Made by a program: the position numbers and the translations under genes | DNA from: Acanthaster planci | Lineage: Eukaryota; Echinodermata; Asteroidea; Valvatida; Acanthasteridae | Direction: 5' to 3' | DNA length: 64,000 bases | Assembly: GCF_001949145.1 (NCBI RefSeq) | Contig: NW_019091364.1 | Coordinates: 443,913-507,912, forward strand | The notes under the pieces: generated by a model | Database searches by the model: none | The model's input: only the letters and a program-made list of their open reading frames with translations | Told to the model about the DNA's origin: nothing | Shown: one piece after another, positions 28,609 to 40,863 of the stretch | Layout of the letters: every line of letters begins with the position of its first letter | Numbering within the stretch: position 1 is the stretch's first letter

Positions 28609-28980
28609 TCATTGATCGGATTCAGACGGAGATTGAGAGACGATCGTAATGATCTGAACCAGATAAAATAATAGGCATTGAATGAAACTATTTTTACAAG
28701 CCATAACTATCAGCTGTCGTAGTTCAAAGCTCTGAGAATAAAGCGAATAATAGCTCACAGTCGATTCAGCGAATGCAATCATCCCTTCCATAACAGTCAT
28801 GATTTGAACTGACTCAAGGTCAGTGACACCCCAGAAAGTCAAACCTAATTGTTTTCTCCTGGTGTGGTCTCGGTTTGGTCGAGACCATTTTTGGACATTC
28901 GCCACGGCCATAAAAACCAAAATAATATTACTTGTTATCATTGTTAGGTTATCCTCGGGTTTGACAGGCAATACAGGCAC
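28609..28980 (-). CDS. Unassigned 123-codon open frame
   Basis: An uninterrupted minus-strand frame that is longer than most chance frames in this region and has hydrophobic stretches (for example IILVFMAVANV near the start and IQCLLFYLVQIITIV near the end). It stops immediately beside the MITE at 28363-28601. I recognise no family and see no convincing linked exons, so it may be a chance frame, a stranded exon or a transposon remnant. No function is proposed. Confidence 0.12.
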   Translation of the reverse strand: MPVLPVKPEDNLTMITSNIILVFMAVANVQKWSRPNRDHTRRKQLGLTFWGVTDLESVQIMTVMEGMIAFAESTVSYYSLYSQSFELRQLIVMACKNSFIQCLLFYLVQIITIVSQSPSESDQ

Positions 28981-31452
28981 ACATTCTTAGATACTGTCTC
29001 ATAAATTACCACCCGATCCAAACACTGTCCTACATATGTCATTGTGCTGTATAGGTTTCCACTCACAGGGCTGAAACTCACGGAACACAAGGCTGACGGA
29101 GCAACGCGAGGGAGCCAAAAGGAGTTAGAGAAGCGAGAGATCTGCTTGTTTTCACAGGATGCACGGCGTTTATTTCCACAAAGTTCATTAGCGGGATTTG
29201 TGTATGCAAACAGACCGTCACCGGAGATGCGCTGATGGTGACACCGGGAGAACGACGCTCTCTACGGGTTGGAGTTTGCGGTCTACCGCGCTCTGACGGT
29301 GTTTTGGCAAGGACTCCCCGGTAGACTTGACAGAGAATAATACACAATAATGAATGTCATCCTGGGTCCGGGCTGTAGTCTGTTTCCAGAGCTGGGAGCT
29401 GGGTTGAGGAAATGCCTCGTAGAGTATGATGATAAATGACATATTTTTTATTCAGAGACGTTGTTGAATCAGTTTGGCCCGTGTATGATAACAATTCATA
29501 AATTTGGTCGCGGCAGTAGTTCGAATATAATACCCGGTAATAAGGGAATAACAGCAGGACATTTATGATTTACTGTCGATACATGTAGGGCAATGGACAA
29601 TCCATTGGTGATCAATGCCAAATATAATATGGTAGTCTAAATAAATACGTTTTTATTGGGACTGTACACTACATAACAAGGGACAGTAACGGGTCACTGT
29701 GACTCCGCTAGATGGCGCTATTTCTTAAATGGGTACATTCATTATTAAAACAATGTTATTCTGTTACCGTCTTATTTTTCGATCAAAGACTTTTTCTACT
29801 TGGATTGATATGTGAGCACATGGAGGATCAACGTGGTAAGGCATCGTATTTCCGCAGACGTGGAAGATAAATCTTAGTTTTGTGTTTTGAAAAACCGCAC
29901 AAACTATCTTCAAGTAGATATGTAAAACACACTCGCGGCCCTCTGAACACATTCGCTGAATTCCAAATAATTGTTTGAACGATTTTTGCACTGCGACTTT
30001 ATTTTGAAAACGAAAATGAATTTTAGATAATTTGGTCTACACATTGCAAATTTAATGCGTTTTACTTCTGGCAGGTTCAACGGTGTTTAAAACCTCATAC
30101 CATTTTTTAATGTCACAAGGCTCTGTGAATGGATATATTTCATGAAAAGGGGAGCTCAGGAAAAAAATCTCGGTCAATGACTTGGAGTTGATTGACGGTG
30201 CGGGCCGTAAGGCCAAGGGCGGTCGCTGAGCCGTGGCCAAAAAAGATACAACATCGGAAATTATTCATCAAAACTGGTGAAGTTAGCGATGCTTCACAAA
30301 AACCCAGACAAATTTCGGCCGGAAGTGATCAGAAACGGAAAAGGAGCGTCGTCTGATGTCACACGGTGAGACTTTTGTTCATAATGCGGTGCGTCCATTC
30401 GCAAGCTGTGTTCAACCCTGCATGCAGTTGACGGGGCTTCCCACAGACTAATTAACGGCGTTTATACTTGAATAAGAAAGCTTGGTAGACAAGTTTTGAT
30501 TTTAATTTTGTTGCTACTTTACCAGCCCAACGTTGTAATTTCACAAATACCAACAGCTACGTAGTAACTTTGGCGTCGTCTCTTTGCCGATTCGACAAGC
30601 AAGCATGGAACTGCGGGTAGGTAACCCCATCTAACGGGGAGAATCTTCACTACTCCCTGGCTGATGAAGGGTTGTGGAGGTTGGCAATTCCCAACGGACG
30701 CCTTGCTCGCCCCCGGCGCACCGCAATTACAACGCCGCTGGCAGCTGACGCGGATTTAGTACCAAGGGGGATGAATTTAGCAGATTCCGTCGGGCTGGTA
30801 GCGTCGTTTTGCCCAGGCGAGGTTCAAGGGCGATCGGTGCCGCGGTAATCGAAGTCATAGGGAAAAAATGGATAAGAATTGAAAGAAGCTCTCTCTTATA
30901 CCCCCTTATCTAACACATCTGTCATCGGCACAGTTGTTGCTCATTTATTGCTAGTTTTTTTCTGACAGTAATTTCGAGTTCTTGGTCTGGGTATTACGGT
31001 GGCCTAATGGTTATGACTTTGACACACTTCAGGGATTGAACCTAAGGAGGCGGAATCGGAGGAGACATTGTTTTGGCGAAATGTCATATTGAATCCACAG
31101 CATGGTGTGTAAGCCCTCGGAATAAGCTTACAAGATGGTCTACTTTCCAAGGACAGCCTTATACTCGGGTGGGGTTTATTTCTGAAACAGTTTCATGAAA
31201 CAGGTTTCATGTTTCAAAACCCTCCCGGTCGATCTAGCACGGTAGATCCTTTACAAAAGATGATCTGAAGTTAAATCAGGTCCCGAAGAGATGAATTCTG
31301 AATGCTTTCAAATAGACGGAGAGAGCGAAAACTGAGCGACTTATTTAGAGGAAAATGAATAGGCCTGTATTATTACGGTTATGGTTTGCAGGTTTGAGAA
31401 CGAGAAAGGAGGGAAAGGGAAGGCAAGAGGCAACTTACTTCAGAGGGTTGTA
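28981..31452. other. Gene-free stretch with a CTCF-like motif and a CpG-rich patch
   Basis: No gene recognised. A strong CTCF-type motif lies at 29705-29720. A CpG-rich patch lies at about 30590-30860. An imperfect gaaaca/tgtttc hairpin is at about 31182-31216. Confidence 0.4.
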
Positions 31453-31961
31453 GCAATGATTGTTACACTGTTAATCGGATTTGGCAAGGCGGCAATGTCA
31501 CACTGTTAATAGGCTTAGCGGAGAAGGCAATATCAGACTGTTAATGCGCTTAGCCGAGGAGACAACATCTGACCGTTAATAGGCTTAGCCGAGGAGGCAA
31601 TGCCACACTGCTAATTGGCTTAGTCGAGAAGGCAATATCAAACTGTCAATTTGCTTAGCCGAGGAGGCAATATCAGACTGTTGAGAGGCTTAGCCGAGGA
31701 GGCAATATCACACTAAAAATGAGCACAGCCAATACGGCAGTGTCCCACTGTTAATTTGCTAAGCCGAAGAGGCAAATTAACACTTTTCCCAAGGGGGGCA
31801 AAATATCCAAAATTAATTAAATGTCACACTGTTAATTTGCTTAGCCGGGGAGGCAATAATCACACTGTTAATTTGTTTAGCCGAAGAGACAAATGTCACA
31901 ATGTTAATTTGCTTAGCCGAGGAGGCAATGTCACACTGTTTATGGGCTTAGCCGAGGAGGC
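31453..31961. repeat. Minisatellite, unit about 36 bp
   Basis: About 13 diverged head-to-tail copies of a unit close to ggcaatgtcacactgttaat followed by ttgcttagccgaggag. One interruption is visible near 31770-31815, where unit order is disturbed. The array runs straight into the N gap, and a remnant (cgaggcaatgt) follows the gap, so the true array is probably longer. The unit length is a multiple of three, so it produces long spurious open frames. Confidence 0.85.
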
Positions 31962-32499
31962 NNNNNNNNNNNNNNNNNNNNNNNNNNNNNNNNNNNNNNN
32001 NNNNNNNNNNNNNNNNNNNNNNNNNNNNNNNNNNNNNNNNNNNNNNNNNNNNNNNNNNNNNNNNNNNNNNNNNNNNNNNNNNNNNNNNNNNNNNNNNNNN
32101 NNNNNNNNNNNNNNNNNNNNNNNNNNNNNNNNNNNNNNNNNNNNNNNNNNNNNNNNNNNNNNNNNNNNNNNNNNNNNNNNNNNNNNNNNNNNNNNNNNNN
32201 NNNNNNNNNNNNNNNNNNNNNNNNNNNNNNNNNNNNNNNNNNNNNNNNNNNNNNNNNNNNNNNNNNNNNNNNNNNNNNNNNNNNNNNNNNNNNNNNNNNN
32301 NNNNNNNNNNNNNNNNNNNNNNNNNNNNNNNNNNNNNNNNNNNNNNNNNNNNNNNNNNNNNNNNNNNNNNNNNNNNNNNNNNNNNNNNNNNNNNNNNNNN
32401 NNNNNNNNNNNNNNNNNNNNNNNNNNNNNNNNNNNNNNNNNNNNNNNNNNNNNNNNNNNNNNNNNNNNNNNNNNNNNNNNNNNNNNNNNNNNNNNNNNN
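31962..32499. other. Assembly gap (538 N)
   Basis: A run of N lying inside the 36-bp minisatellite. Repeat sequence occurs on both sides, so collapse or failure to span the array is the likely cause. The true length is unknown. Confidence 0.98.
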
Positions 32500-35400
32500 T
32501 CGAGGCAATGTAATGTTCGTTATGTCCTGGAGGTAGAGTCATTGAGGTTTCTACTTCTGTGATTACACTGACAAGAGTCTCGCTGAAGAAGGGAACCACC
32601 TGATTTTTGAAAATCTCTCTCCCCTGAATTATGGTGTACAAGTGTTTTGACATGGACTTGCTTAATTAACGCTGCTTTCATCGTATCCAGGCCCATCTTG
32701 ACGGTTTCAAGTGGGATCAGTGCGCTGACAACGTATAGGTTTGCAAGTCCACGAACCCTAGAGACATTGCTTTGCCGGATATCCGCTGCGAGAAGAAGCA
32801 CCCCCCCCCATGGTTGAAAGGAGCTGAGTTGGTCAGGAGTGTTCAATTTGTTGCTAGCGATGCGACCGTGATGCGTGCGTTTGCTAGTCATTCGTGAACT
32901 GGCGAAGTTCAGTTCTGACCAAAGGAGCCTCCGTTGCTAAGAAAATAGCGCCCTCTCTTGGTCCAGCTCGAGGCTCGTACCTGAGCACTGAACTTAAAAC
33001 CTGTTTTTGTTTCAGTATAGAACTGTGAGCTGATGAAGAGATAATTCATCACAGTTTGCGCTGTAACTACAATGCAGCAATAAGGAAGTTTTAGGCCCTG
33101 TATAAATTCAGAACACAGTTAAGAGCATGATATCCAGTTTTTTTCTTAACTGGAAGTTGCAGGTACTGATTCGTTCTGATAATGGCCTGCCATTTTCGCA
33201 ACGCTCACAGCTTGAAACTGAAATTACCCAAACAAGAAGTTTGCGTCGATTGGCCTGACAAATCATATTAAGCACCCTAAACTAGCGGCCAGGCTTCCAG
33301 ACTAAATTTACACCAGTATTAAACGAACTCATGCTCAGCGTGTATGTCTGGAGACCTTAATGAAGACGAATGGTGAAGGGGTAACTATACACACCGCTGG
33401 GCGGGAAACATATGCCGTGTTTCATTACCGCTAAATCTACACCAATAACGCCCAGCAAAATGCCTTTTCACGCCACCGCAGAAAAAAACTCAAGGTAGAA
33501 AACTGTTGAAAACTGACTTAAGCTAATCTCAGCTTTTGACGACTCAAGTTTGGCACAAAACGCTTAGATGTGTTTTTTCGAATACTTATCTATTCTAGAG
33601 ATGACGTCACTGAAAAGGTAGCGGAAACGAAAGTGCGAATGAGCGAGCAAGTTCATAACCCGACATAATCTCACATTACCACGACGAATGACTGGTAAGC
33701 GCCATTTTGGAATCGGAGGTGTTGAGTGCGATCAAGTACAACCTTTGTACCTTGACATTTCCATCTCCTCTTAAAAACCAAAGACTTACGGAAAACACTA
33801 CTTCAAAGGACACAAAATCCTAAATCTCATATGATTGATGCACATCCCGAATCATCTAAGCCTAAAATCCAGTGCATCCAGTTAACAACGGACAGCACCT
33901 GCAGGCCTTGGGTCTTATCACTGATGATCCATGGGGGTGAGGAGGCCTTTCGCCCCGCGCCTAATACGTTCCAGACATGCTGTTATCACCTTTTAGGCTG
34001 TCTTCTGGACTTTCAGTCTTGGAATTCGCACTTTTTTTAAAATACAAAATGATCGATCTGGGAAAAGTGCACGCGTTTTTACTGGAAGAACTCCCAAAGT
34101 GTACTGGCATTCTCTTTCTTCCGATTCATAGGCCTACCTTGTCATCTCCTACTTTACCGGTGGACAATAAGGAATGCCAGTAGGGCCAGGGCACCATTAG
34201 ACCGATTGCGCCCGAAAGTCACGTGACCTAAAATGGATATTAAAATATCATCAAACAAGGCGTCCACCAAAAGCAAAGTGTTTCATAAGTATCATTTTCC
34301 AATCACAGTACTCTACTAATGTGCTGGGTACTGTACCGTAACTTGGCTGTATTGTTTGTAAACATCACTCAAAACACATGTCGCTTTGGGGATGATACTT
34401 ACTATAAGTCACGTGATTTAACTGACGCAATCGGTCTTTTGGTGGACATGAAATGGGTCATATTATATGATGTGAATCTGTGAGTGTCAATTTGTTTACG
34501 AATTTCAGCTCTTACTGTAGATGAAGCACAAAATGCATGCTGACGCGGGGGGGGGCGTCACCAGCTTTCAAAGTGCGGATGCGATGACTAACTACGTCTG
34601 TGCGACCGTAATCATTAGGACCGGAGCTGTAAACGTCCGAGTATTTTCGGAGGATGCTAAGGGATCGGGAGTGGAGGAGATTAAAGGAGCGTAAACTGGG
34701 GATTGGCTATGTTAACCTCGTTGAAAATTTAAGAAGTGTTCTAATAGTCTGCATCAGGGACGTGAGGGAGACTTGGTAAAGTGTGTTTACTGGAAAAACA
34801 AACACAAAACTAACCCTAAATGTCCTCATTGCTACAATCTTAATGATGATCTTAACCATCCTTGGGATAGGATTTAAACAAAGAAAAGAACATCTAAACT
34901 GCAGAGTGCGCGATAAGTTATTGCTGGTCACATCAGTAACTTCAACTTCATCATTTCCGTGATATGGATTGTACATAACATTAGTATAGGAAACAAGCCT
35001 TGATTAATATGAGATAGCAATTGGAACAAAGTGATGTAATGCAAAATGGCCGCTTTGAATGAAGACTACACTACTTTCAGGACAGAAAACACATCTGACC
35101 TGTGCATCAGTGCAAACAAAACGCATCTTGAGGAGTATCAGGGAGGGGGGTATCGTAACCACTGCCACTGCATTTCTGTTTGGAACCTATGACCTGACTT
35201 GTTATTGTCAAGGACTTGGCAAGTCTACAGGGAGGAGGGAAGACAAGCAAAATTGCCTTGCACAGAGTCGACCTCCTGACACAGAAAATGCGCTCACAGG
35301 CAATGTCCCCTGAGTGCCTTATTTTGCCCCTCTATTTTTGACCTTACCCACGCTCCTCCAAACCTAAGTCTGAACAACCCCCCTTCTTTCAAGCGTCAAC

Positions 35401-36769
35401 TTTGTCCGACTCCAGAAAATATCACGTGAAGAGAACAGTGCAGAGAGCAAGTAAATTGTGAGGGAGTGTTTCTTCAAAATAATTAGTTCTCTCAGGGTAT
35501 ATTTGCCAAAGTTGTAGACTTTTCTTGAATGTAATATCTGCTCGCAACTTCATACCCATGAAGCCATCAACTCTCTTCGTTTCAATGGAGCCAAAAATGT
35601 TCTATGACCGCCGTATACTTCCTCTGAACAAGATACCAAAGTGTCAGTATGTACAGTCATTATCGAATCGTAACACCAGTATGACGCTAAAGCAAGTTCA
35701 ACATTGCTACCCGTTCGTTAATATTGTTACCTCTTTTGAGAAGCTCAGCTATTTAACAACACATAAAGCAACCAACTCTGCCCGAATATAAATAGGCCTG
35801 CAATTAGTTCATTTTAGGTTATTGGTCAATCCTAGCTATAATGACGCCCCCAGAAAGCACTGTTTGTGTACAGCTATCTCTTGTCATGATAAAAGTGCAA
35901 CAGACTCCAGATGAAACCTGAAATAAAGGGTGTGTTGACGGACAAAAACAAACCCGACGAGCCTGCCGACTGGACTCGGCGGATCATACGACTTGTGGAA
36001 TCATAATGGGGACACAGACTAAAGGGCGCTCTACAGGTGACACCAGGGTGGGGACAGGTGAACATCAGTTCACATGGGGTTTCTCGACGATAATTCTTGG
36101 ATTGTTTTCCAATGTTGTTTCCCGCCTTTTTGATAATCTCTCCGTGACAAGTGCCGCGAGGTATATTTCTTTTTAGTCACGGCCATGAAATTATTTTGTT
36201 CTCATGGGTCAAGGGAAGGGGGCGGGGTTTCGGCCCGGGAAATTGAGGTAAACCACAGCGACCATCCAGGGAGGGGAAAATTTACATGGAGCTAAACTTT
36301 CCCGGATATTTTCATGAGTAATCTTTTTTCTTTTCGCCTAAATAAGACAGACTTGCCACCCCCTTCAGCTCAAAAGGGTTACACTCTAACACTGGACTTT
36401 TTTCACTCAGTTCTTCGGGATTTGTACACTCACGTCTGTTTGTGGCCAAATAAAATGTAAAAATTCCAGGGAGAAACCTCCATTACTAAAATAGCCTAGG
36501 CCTAATGTGTAAAATCAACACCATCCGTCTGTTGATTCCAGAAATTGCCCAAAGCTATGTCACATCCGCAGCCACTACATCATCATCCCGCAAACCTTTG
36601 AAATATGACACGGCCTAGGAATAAACTACCTAAACCTGCTTAATAAAGGAAAAGTCGAATTTGACCATTGCGTCCGCAAGTTACATCCCCTTGGAACACC
36701 GAGACAATTTCTTCTGTCCGTTTTTTAAGAACAGGCCGTTAGCTGTGTTTTTGTCGCATCACTGCCCTA
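32500..36769. other. Gene-free stretch
   Basis: No recognised gene. Contains a CTCF-like motif (32946-32961), a full CRE TGACGTCA (33602-33609), a G9 tract (34547-34555) and a GC box next to a Runx-like aaccacag motif at about 36218-36258. Short open frames at 34707-34976 (-), 35059-35313 (+) and 35525-35791 (+) have no recognised domains. Confidence 0.4.
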
Positions 36770-36799
36770 TTTTACGTGCACAATAATCGCGAGCAGACG

Positions 36800-36966
36800 G
36801 CAGAAATGGCGCGGTTTAATTTCCCGGTTCCCGCCACTAGACGGCTGTTGACTTCCTCCGCGTCGCGTCTGTGTGATGAAACTGGGTCAGACAAATGCCA
36901 CGTGACCGAGATTGGAGGTGTCACAGGGGGCAGCATCCACGTGAGACTGGCCACGTGGGACAAGTG
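36800..36966. promoter_or_regulatory. E2F-like plus clustered CACGTG E-box motifs
   Basis: Two E2F-type motifs (tttcccgg and ttcccgcc, about 36820-36835) are followed by three CACGTG palindromes at 36899-36904, 36938-36943 and 36952-36957, with a CAAGTG half-type box at 36961-36966. Three perfect CACGTG sites within 60 bp are unlikely by chance. USF/MYC/TFE-class binding is inferred from the motif. No transcript was identified. Confidence 0.35.
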
Positions 36967-39338
36967 ACAATTTGAGGAAGCAAGCTTTTTTTCTTTACAA
37001 TTTTATTTCACATGTTGTTCGTCATGCCCCTGCGCACATGGCCTAAAGGGGCAGCCGCAATGCATTTTTCTGAGACACATTCTGATATCTCCATCGTTCC
37101 AAGTTCACTGCCTAATTAATACACCTCATGCACAGAAGCCATTGAAAATGCTCAGATCCTCATCTATTGTTTCAATTGTCCGGGCACGAGCAGACCTTGT
37201 GTTTTAACTTAAAACGCTGTCAGCAGTCAGAGCTGTGGTTCATGAGCTACTGGCTAAAATTGCTAAGACAGTCAGCCGGCTGATCAGGAACTACCCCCTG
37301 GACCTTGGTTTAATAGCTTAGCAAAACTCTCCAGGTTAAGCACATTTTATCTGCTTACGAACTCAATAAGCACCCTGCCAAAAAGTTAAAGTTGGCAGGT
37401 AAATGAAGTTGTTTCCAGCAGTCTTACCTGGGGTCAAATCACCACGCGGTGAAGCAGTCGACCTGATGACAGGGCAGAGGATCCCCCAAAATGTCAGATC
37501 TTGGTCCGATGGGTACTCCATCTCGATCCTTGCCCCGAGGAAGTCCGATCTCTGAGAGGTCCCCAGCTCTCCCTGGTGGCCCTAGGTAGGTGAAGGAGTC
37601 ACTTCACGGTGGGTTAATCAGGAACAATGCGCCATCTATTTGCCGGGACCACAGGTGAGAAACAGGCCAAGGGGGAGGAGAGAATTGCTATTGCAGGCAT
37701 TGATGACATTTTGGAAAACAAAGTTACTCCAGCGTTACAGAGAGACATTCAGTAACTCAACAAAAACTTTGACTAATTCAGGCAGGTGTTCTGCCACCGT
37801 TCAGTCACTATGCCACCTGATTTTATGTTATTTTCCATATTAATATTTACAGCATTGCGTCCCACTTGGGGTGAGAACCTTGATAAATGAAGAGCATGAC
37901 CTTTATTTTCACCTTGAGACAGATGTCCTCACTTTTTACAGTGCTTTTATTCTTGACTATTGTGAAAGACTGTGTTTTCCACTGTGCACGGAACTGTAGA
38001 TATGTCACTCGGCACGCCAGAAATTTTCGTCTTGAAGGCAAACACAAATAAATGACTTCCACACAATAAATCAATCCCTCTCCCTTTTTCAATGGCAGCG
38101 AGTTGAGCACTGTGAGGGCGTCGACATGTCATTAATACGTAGAGCTTGTCGTTCTCATTGCCCCATAACGAACTCACCTCTAATTACCGTGTCGTAACGT
38201 CACCCCTTGGGACCCCAGACGGGCATTCCGGCTCGGCGGCCCGGCTTTGATGTCTCTGTCTTCCCGGCAGAACTCCCTCGTGGGTCACCTCTGTACCAAG
38301 CCACCCAGCATTGCCTTTCAAGGCCCACCTGTAGAAGGTGAATATACGACCGCTTTCAGACCCACCCAGGAGGTAGCCAGAACCCCAAGTGAGACACAAT
38401 AAAGGCTACGATTTCATCCAGTAATTCTTTACTTTCTCTCTCCACGCGATTGCGCAGTGACCTAAAGGTCAGCTTTTAAGATTCCTGATCATCAGACAGG
38501 TGCATTTTGTAAGTTTTTGTCCTGGTCGAAGGAGTACAATTGTTCCCTTAAATATTTTTTGGGATAAAAGGAACTTCATTGGATGGCAGCCTTCAAAATG
38601 TGTATCAATTTCCCGCCCTAACGAATTTCTGCTTAACTGCTTCTTGATTTAAATTGATGTATTCGTGAAAAATCCTTAAAATGTGTTTGAACTTAAAAAG
38701 AAGTTTAACGAAACTCACTCCCATCTCGCCTCTTACATTTTTTTAGATTACCAAGTCCAAGTAAACGCTCCAAAGAATTATTGCTTAGATTTCCTTCACT
38801 AACACGTCTCTCCCTTGTATACAGTAATTAGTTTCTTGTCCTCCTTCTTATTCTTTTATTTTTTCCTTCTTTCTTTTTGATTTTGCTCATCATTTCGAAA
38901 TCGATTTGCGGTGTGATTTGCTGAGTTCACTGACCAGGTGTATCTGAACCTTTAGTCCTCTGCGTGTCACGTCCTGTTCCACTTGGCTTCACTTTGATCT
39001 CATATTTCATACTCTTGACCCAGAGATTCGTTTATATCATAAAATAACAAAATAGTTCCAAACATGACACGTCCCTTATTGGGGAAAAACTCAGGTCTTT
39101 TGCAGCAACAACAAATAGGTTGGTTATCATTATCATTGGTGTCACTCATGCGCAGTGACGTATAACGTCACACTGGTAACGCGTCTGTCGTCACTAGACT
39201 CCGTGTTTTTAATTTGAGAACCATCACTCATAGTATTTTGCCTTACTGGAATTGTGTCTGTTTTACAATGAGTTTTAAAGACTCATCACACCAACTACAA
39301 ATCTTAAGAATTAAGAGAAATCTTGAAATAAGCTATAT
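36967..39338. other. Gene-free stretch
   Basis: No recognised gene. An inverted pair of CRE half-sites, gtgacgt and acgtcac with a 3-bp spacer, lies at 39155-39171. Confidence 0.45.
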
Positions 39339-39465
39339 AGGGAAACTGACTAGGTGCGTGGAAATGATTATAAAGATGAACAAAGAAATTGACTGCAGCG
39401 GGAGCTGAACCGTCGACTTCCGGGCCGGTGCTCTACCAACTGAGTTGTCCAGCCCTGCGTTGGTG
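39339..39465 (-). mobile_element. tRNA-derived SINE, copy 1
   Basis: Read on the minus strand, a tRNA-like head has an A-box (caactcagttgg, complement of 39436-39447) and a degenerate B-box (ggttcagctcc, complement of 39401-39411), followed by a body ending in gtcagtttcc. The anticodon arm is partly deleted, so this is not a working tRNA. It matches copy 2, 150 bp to the right, over most of its length. Confidence 0.6.
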
Positions 39466-39617
39466 GCTCTTCCCATTTGTCCATTAATCTTTGTTCGAGG
39501 GCGCTAGTCAGAAGCCATGTAACCACCATATAGCCCGGGATTACGCCTGGAGAACAGGGACCGTTCAGGGAGAATGCAGCTTTTTGAACACATATCTTGA
39601 AACAAACTACATGTAAA

Positions 39618-39752
39618 TGGGGAAACTGACTAGGTAAATGATTAAAAAGATGAACACAGAAATTGACTGCAGCGGGATTTGAACCTGCGACCTCCGGAAT
39701 ATTGTACCGATGCCCTACCATCTGAGCTATCCAGCCCTACATGTGCGTTGGT
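39618..39752 (-). mobile_element. tRNA-derived SINE, copy 2
   Basis: Minus-strand tRNA-like head with a good A-box (tagctcagatgg, complement of 39718-39729) and B-box (ggttcaaatcc, complement of 39675-39685). The acceptor arms pair except for one mismatch and one wobble, but the anticodon stem keeps only about three pairs. The body (gtgttcatctttttaatcat and on to cagtttcccc) matches copy 1. The pair may represent a duplication or a dimeric element. Confidence 0.65.
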
Positions 39753-40782
39753 AAGATAAAGATTGAAGTAATAACTGGATTATAACAAATTATATAACAG
39801 AGAACAAGTAAAATCAACATTTGAGTAAAAATATAATCCCCTTTAAGCTCATCTGCAAATGTTCAAGTCCTAAACACGGAATTAATTTTATAAACAGTCC
39901 TGTCTCTTCATACTCTCGGTAACCTTTGCACAAAAGAGAATCAATAAGGCAACAAAATCACAGCTTCGAAACTTAATCAGCCCTAGAATTTCACTTATTT
40001 AATTTACTCAGCATAAATCTTGTTTTTGATTTAAATTTAATCTGATTTTACGGCGACTTGACTCGAATACGAGTTGACCTGTTTCCATAAACACAGCGCA
40101 TTGTACTTTATGACTTTATCCGTGGTTTGTATGACAGAAATCAAATCTCACACGTTACCATGGAAAATTTACCCTTTGAAGTTGGTACTCGGTTGGCTTG
40201 ACCTGTCTGTCTTCATGACAGTTACGAGTTGGCATTATTGGCTGAAGTTCAGTTTCATCGGAACTGCGTCACGGTAGACTAGCCTAGAATCACGACCGTA
40301 GCGTGACGACCCGTGCATTAAACTACGATACGCCCCGAGCGTTCAGCTTTCCAACGACTTTGGCAGATCTGCGAAACAGAGATGACAAGAACAGTTTCAT
40401 TCCAAGATGACAATTCGTTTTCATCCTAGATGAAAATAGCGGATGAGAACCGGATCAATTTACGAAGATCCCCCCCCCCTGGTTTCCTCCTGGATACTTT
40501 TTATTTTGATTATTTATATTCTTACTCGCCCCGACAAACAGGATCTTGTGTCCTTGTCTGATGATGAGAATGATTAAAGCTCCGGGTGCCAGTCTTTAGT
40601 TTCAGGTCTTTTTTCAGAAGGTTCGTTAGATTTAGGCCTATTTTCACGATATGAGTCCTCTCCATAATAAGGGATACTGTTTCACTGGAGATGATTTAGG
40701 GTCACTGTCACCTTTCGTTGGACATGGACTGTGCGCGACAAACCTCTGGTACGTGCTCTTTTCACTTTCCAATCGTGGTAAA
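39753..40782. other. Gene-free stretch upstream of LSM12
   Basis: No gene recognised. Contains a C10 tract at 40470-40479. Confidence 0.45.
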
Positions 40783-40863
40783 TAGCGCCCTCTTTTGATT
40801 CAAGTGAACAATCAGCAGAGCTAGAGACGCATGCGCATACGGTAGTAAACGAACAAGATGGCG
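40783..40863 (+). promoter_or_regulatory. LSM12 promoter: CTCF-like, NRF1-like and YY1-like motifs, no TATA
   Basis: Directly at the 5' end of LSM12 there are an NRF1-type core gcatgcgc (40829-40836) and a YY1-type motif aagatggcg (40855-40863) that contains the start codon itself. A CTCF-core-like site lies at 40783-40798. YY1 motifs overlapping an ATG are a known arrangement in TATA-less housekeeping genes, where they sit just downstream of the start site. This implies a very short 5' UTR. No TATA box is seen. Confidence 0.5.

Noticed and set aside
30837-30849. gtgccgcggtaat, similar to the 530-loop of small-subunit rRNA
   Set aside because: The flanking rRNA helices are missing; this is a chance match in a CpG-rich patch.
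31756-32653. Long open frames on both strands over the gap
   Set aside because: They consist mostly of unknown bases read through as X, joined to the in-frame 36-bp minisatellite.
32520-32891. 123-codon minus-strand open frame
   Set aside because: No recognisable motif, partly minisatellite edge, and crosses a C9 tract; no splice partners.
39339-39752. Functional tRNA genes
   Set aside because: Pol III boxes are present but the anticodon arms are deleted or poorly paired, and both copies carry the same non-tRNA tail, so they are SINEs.
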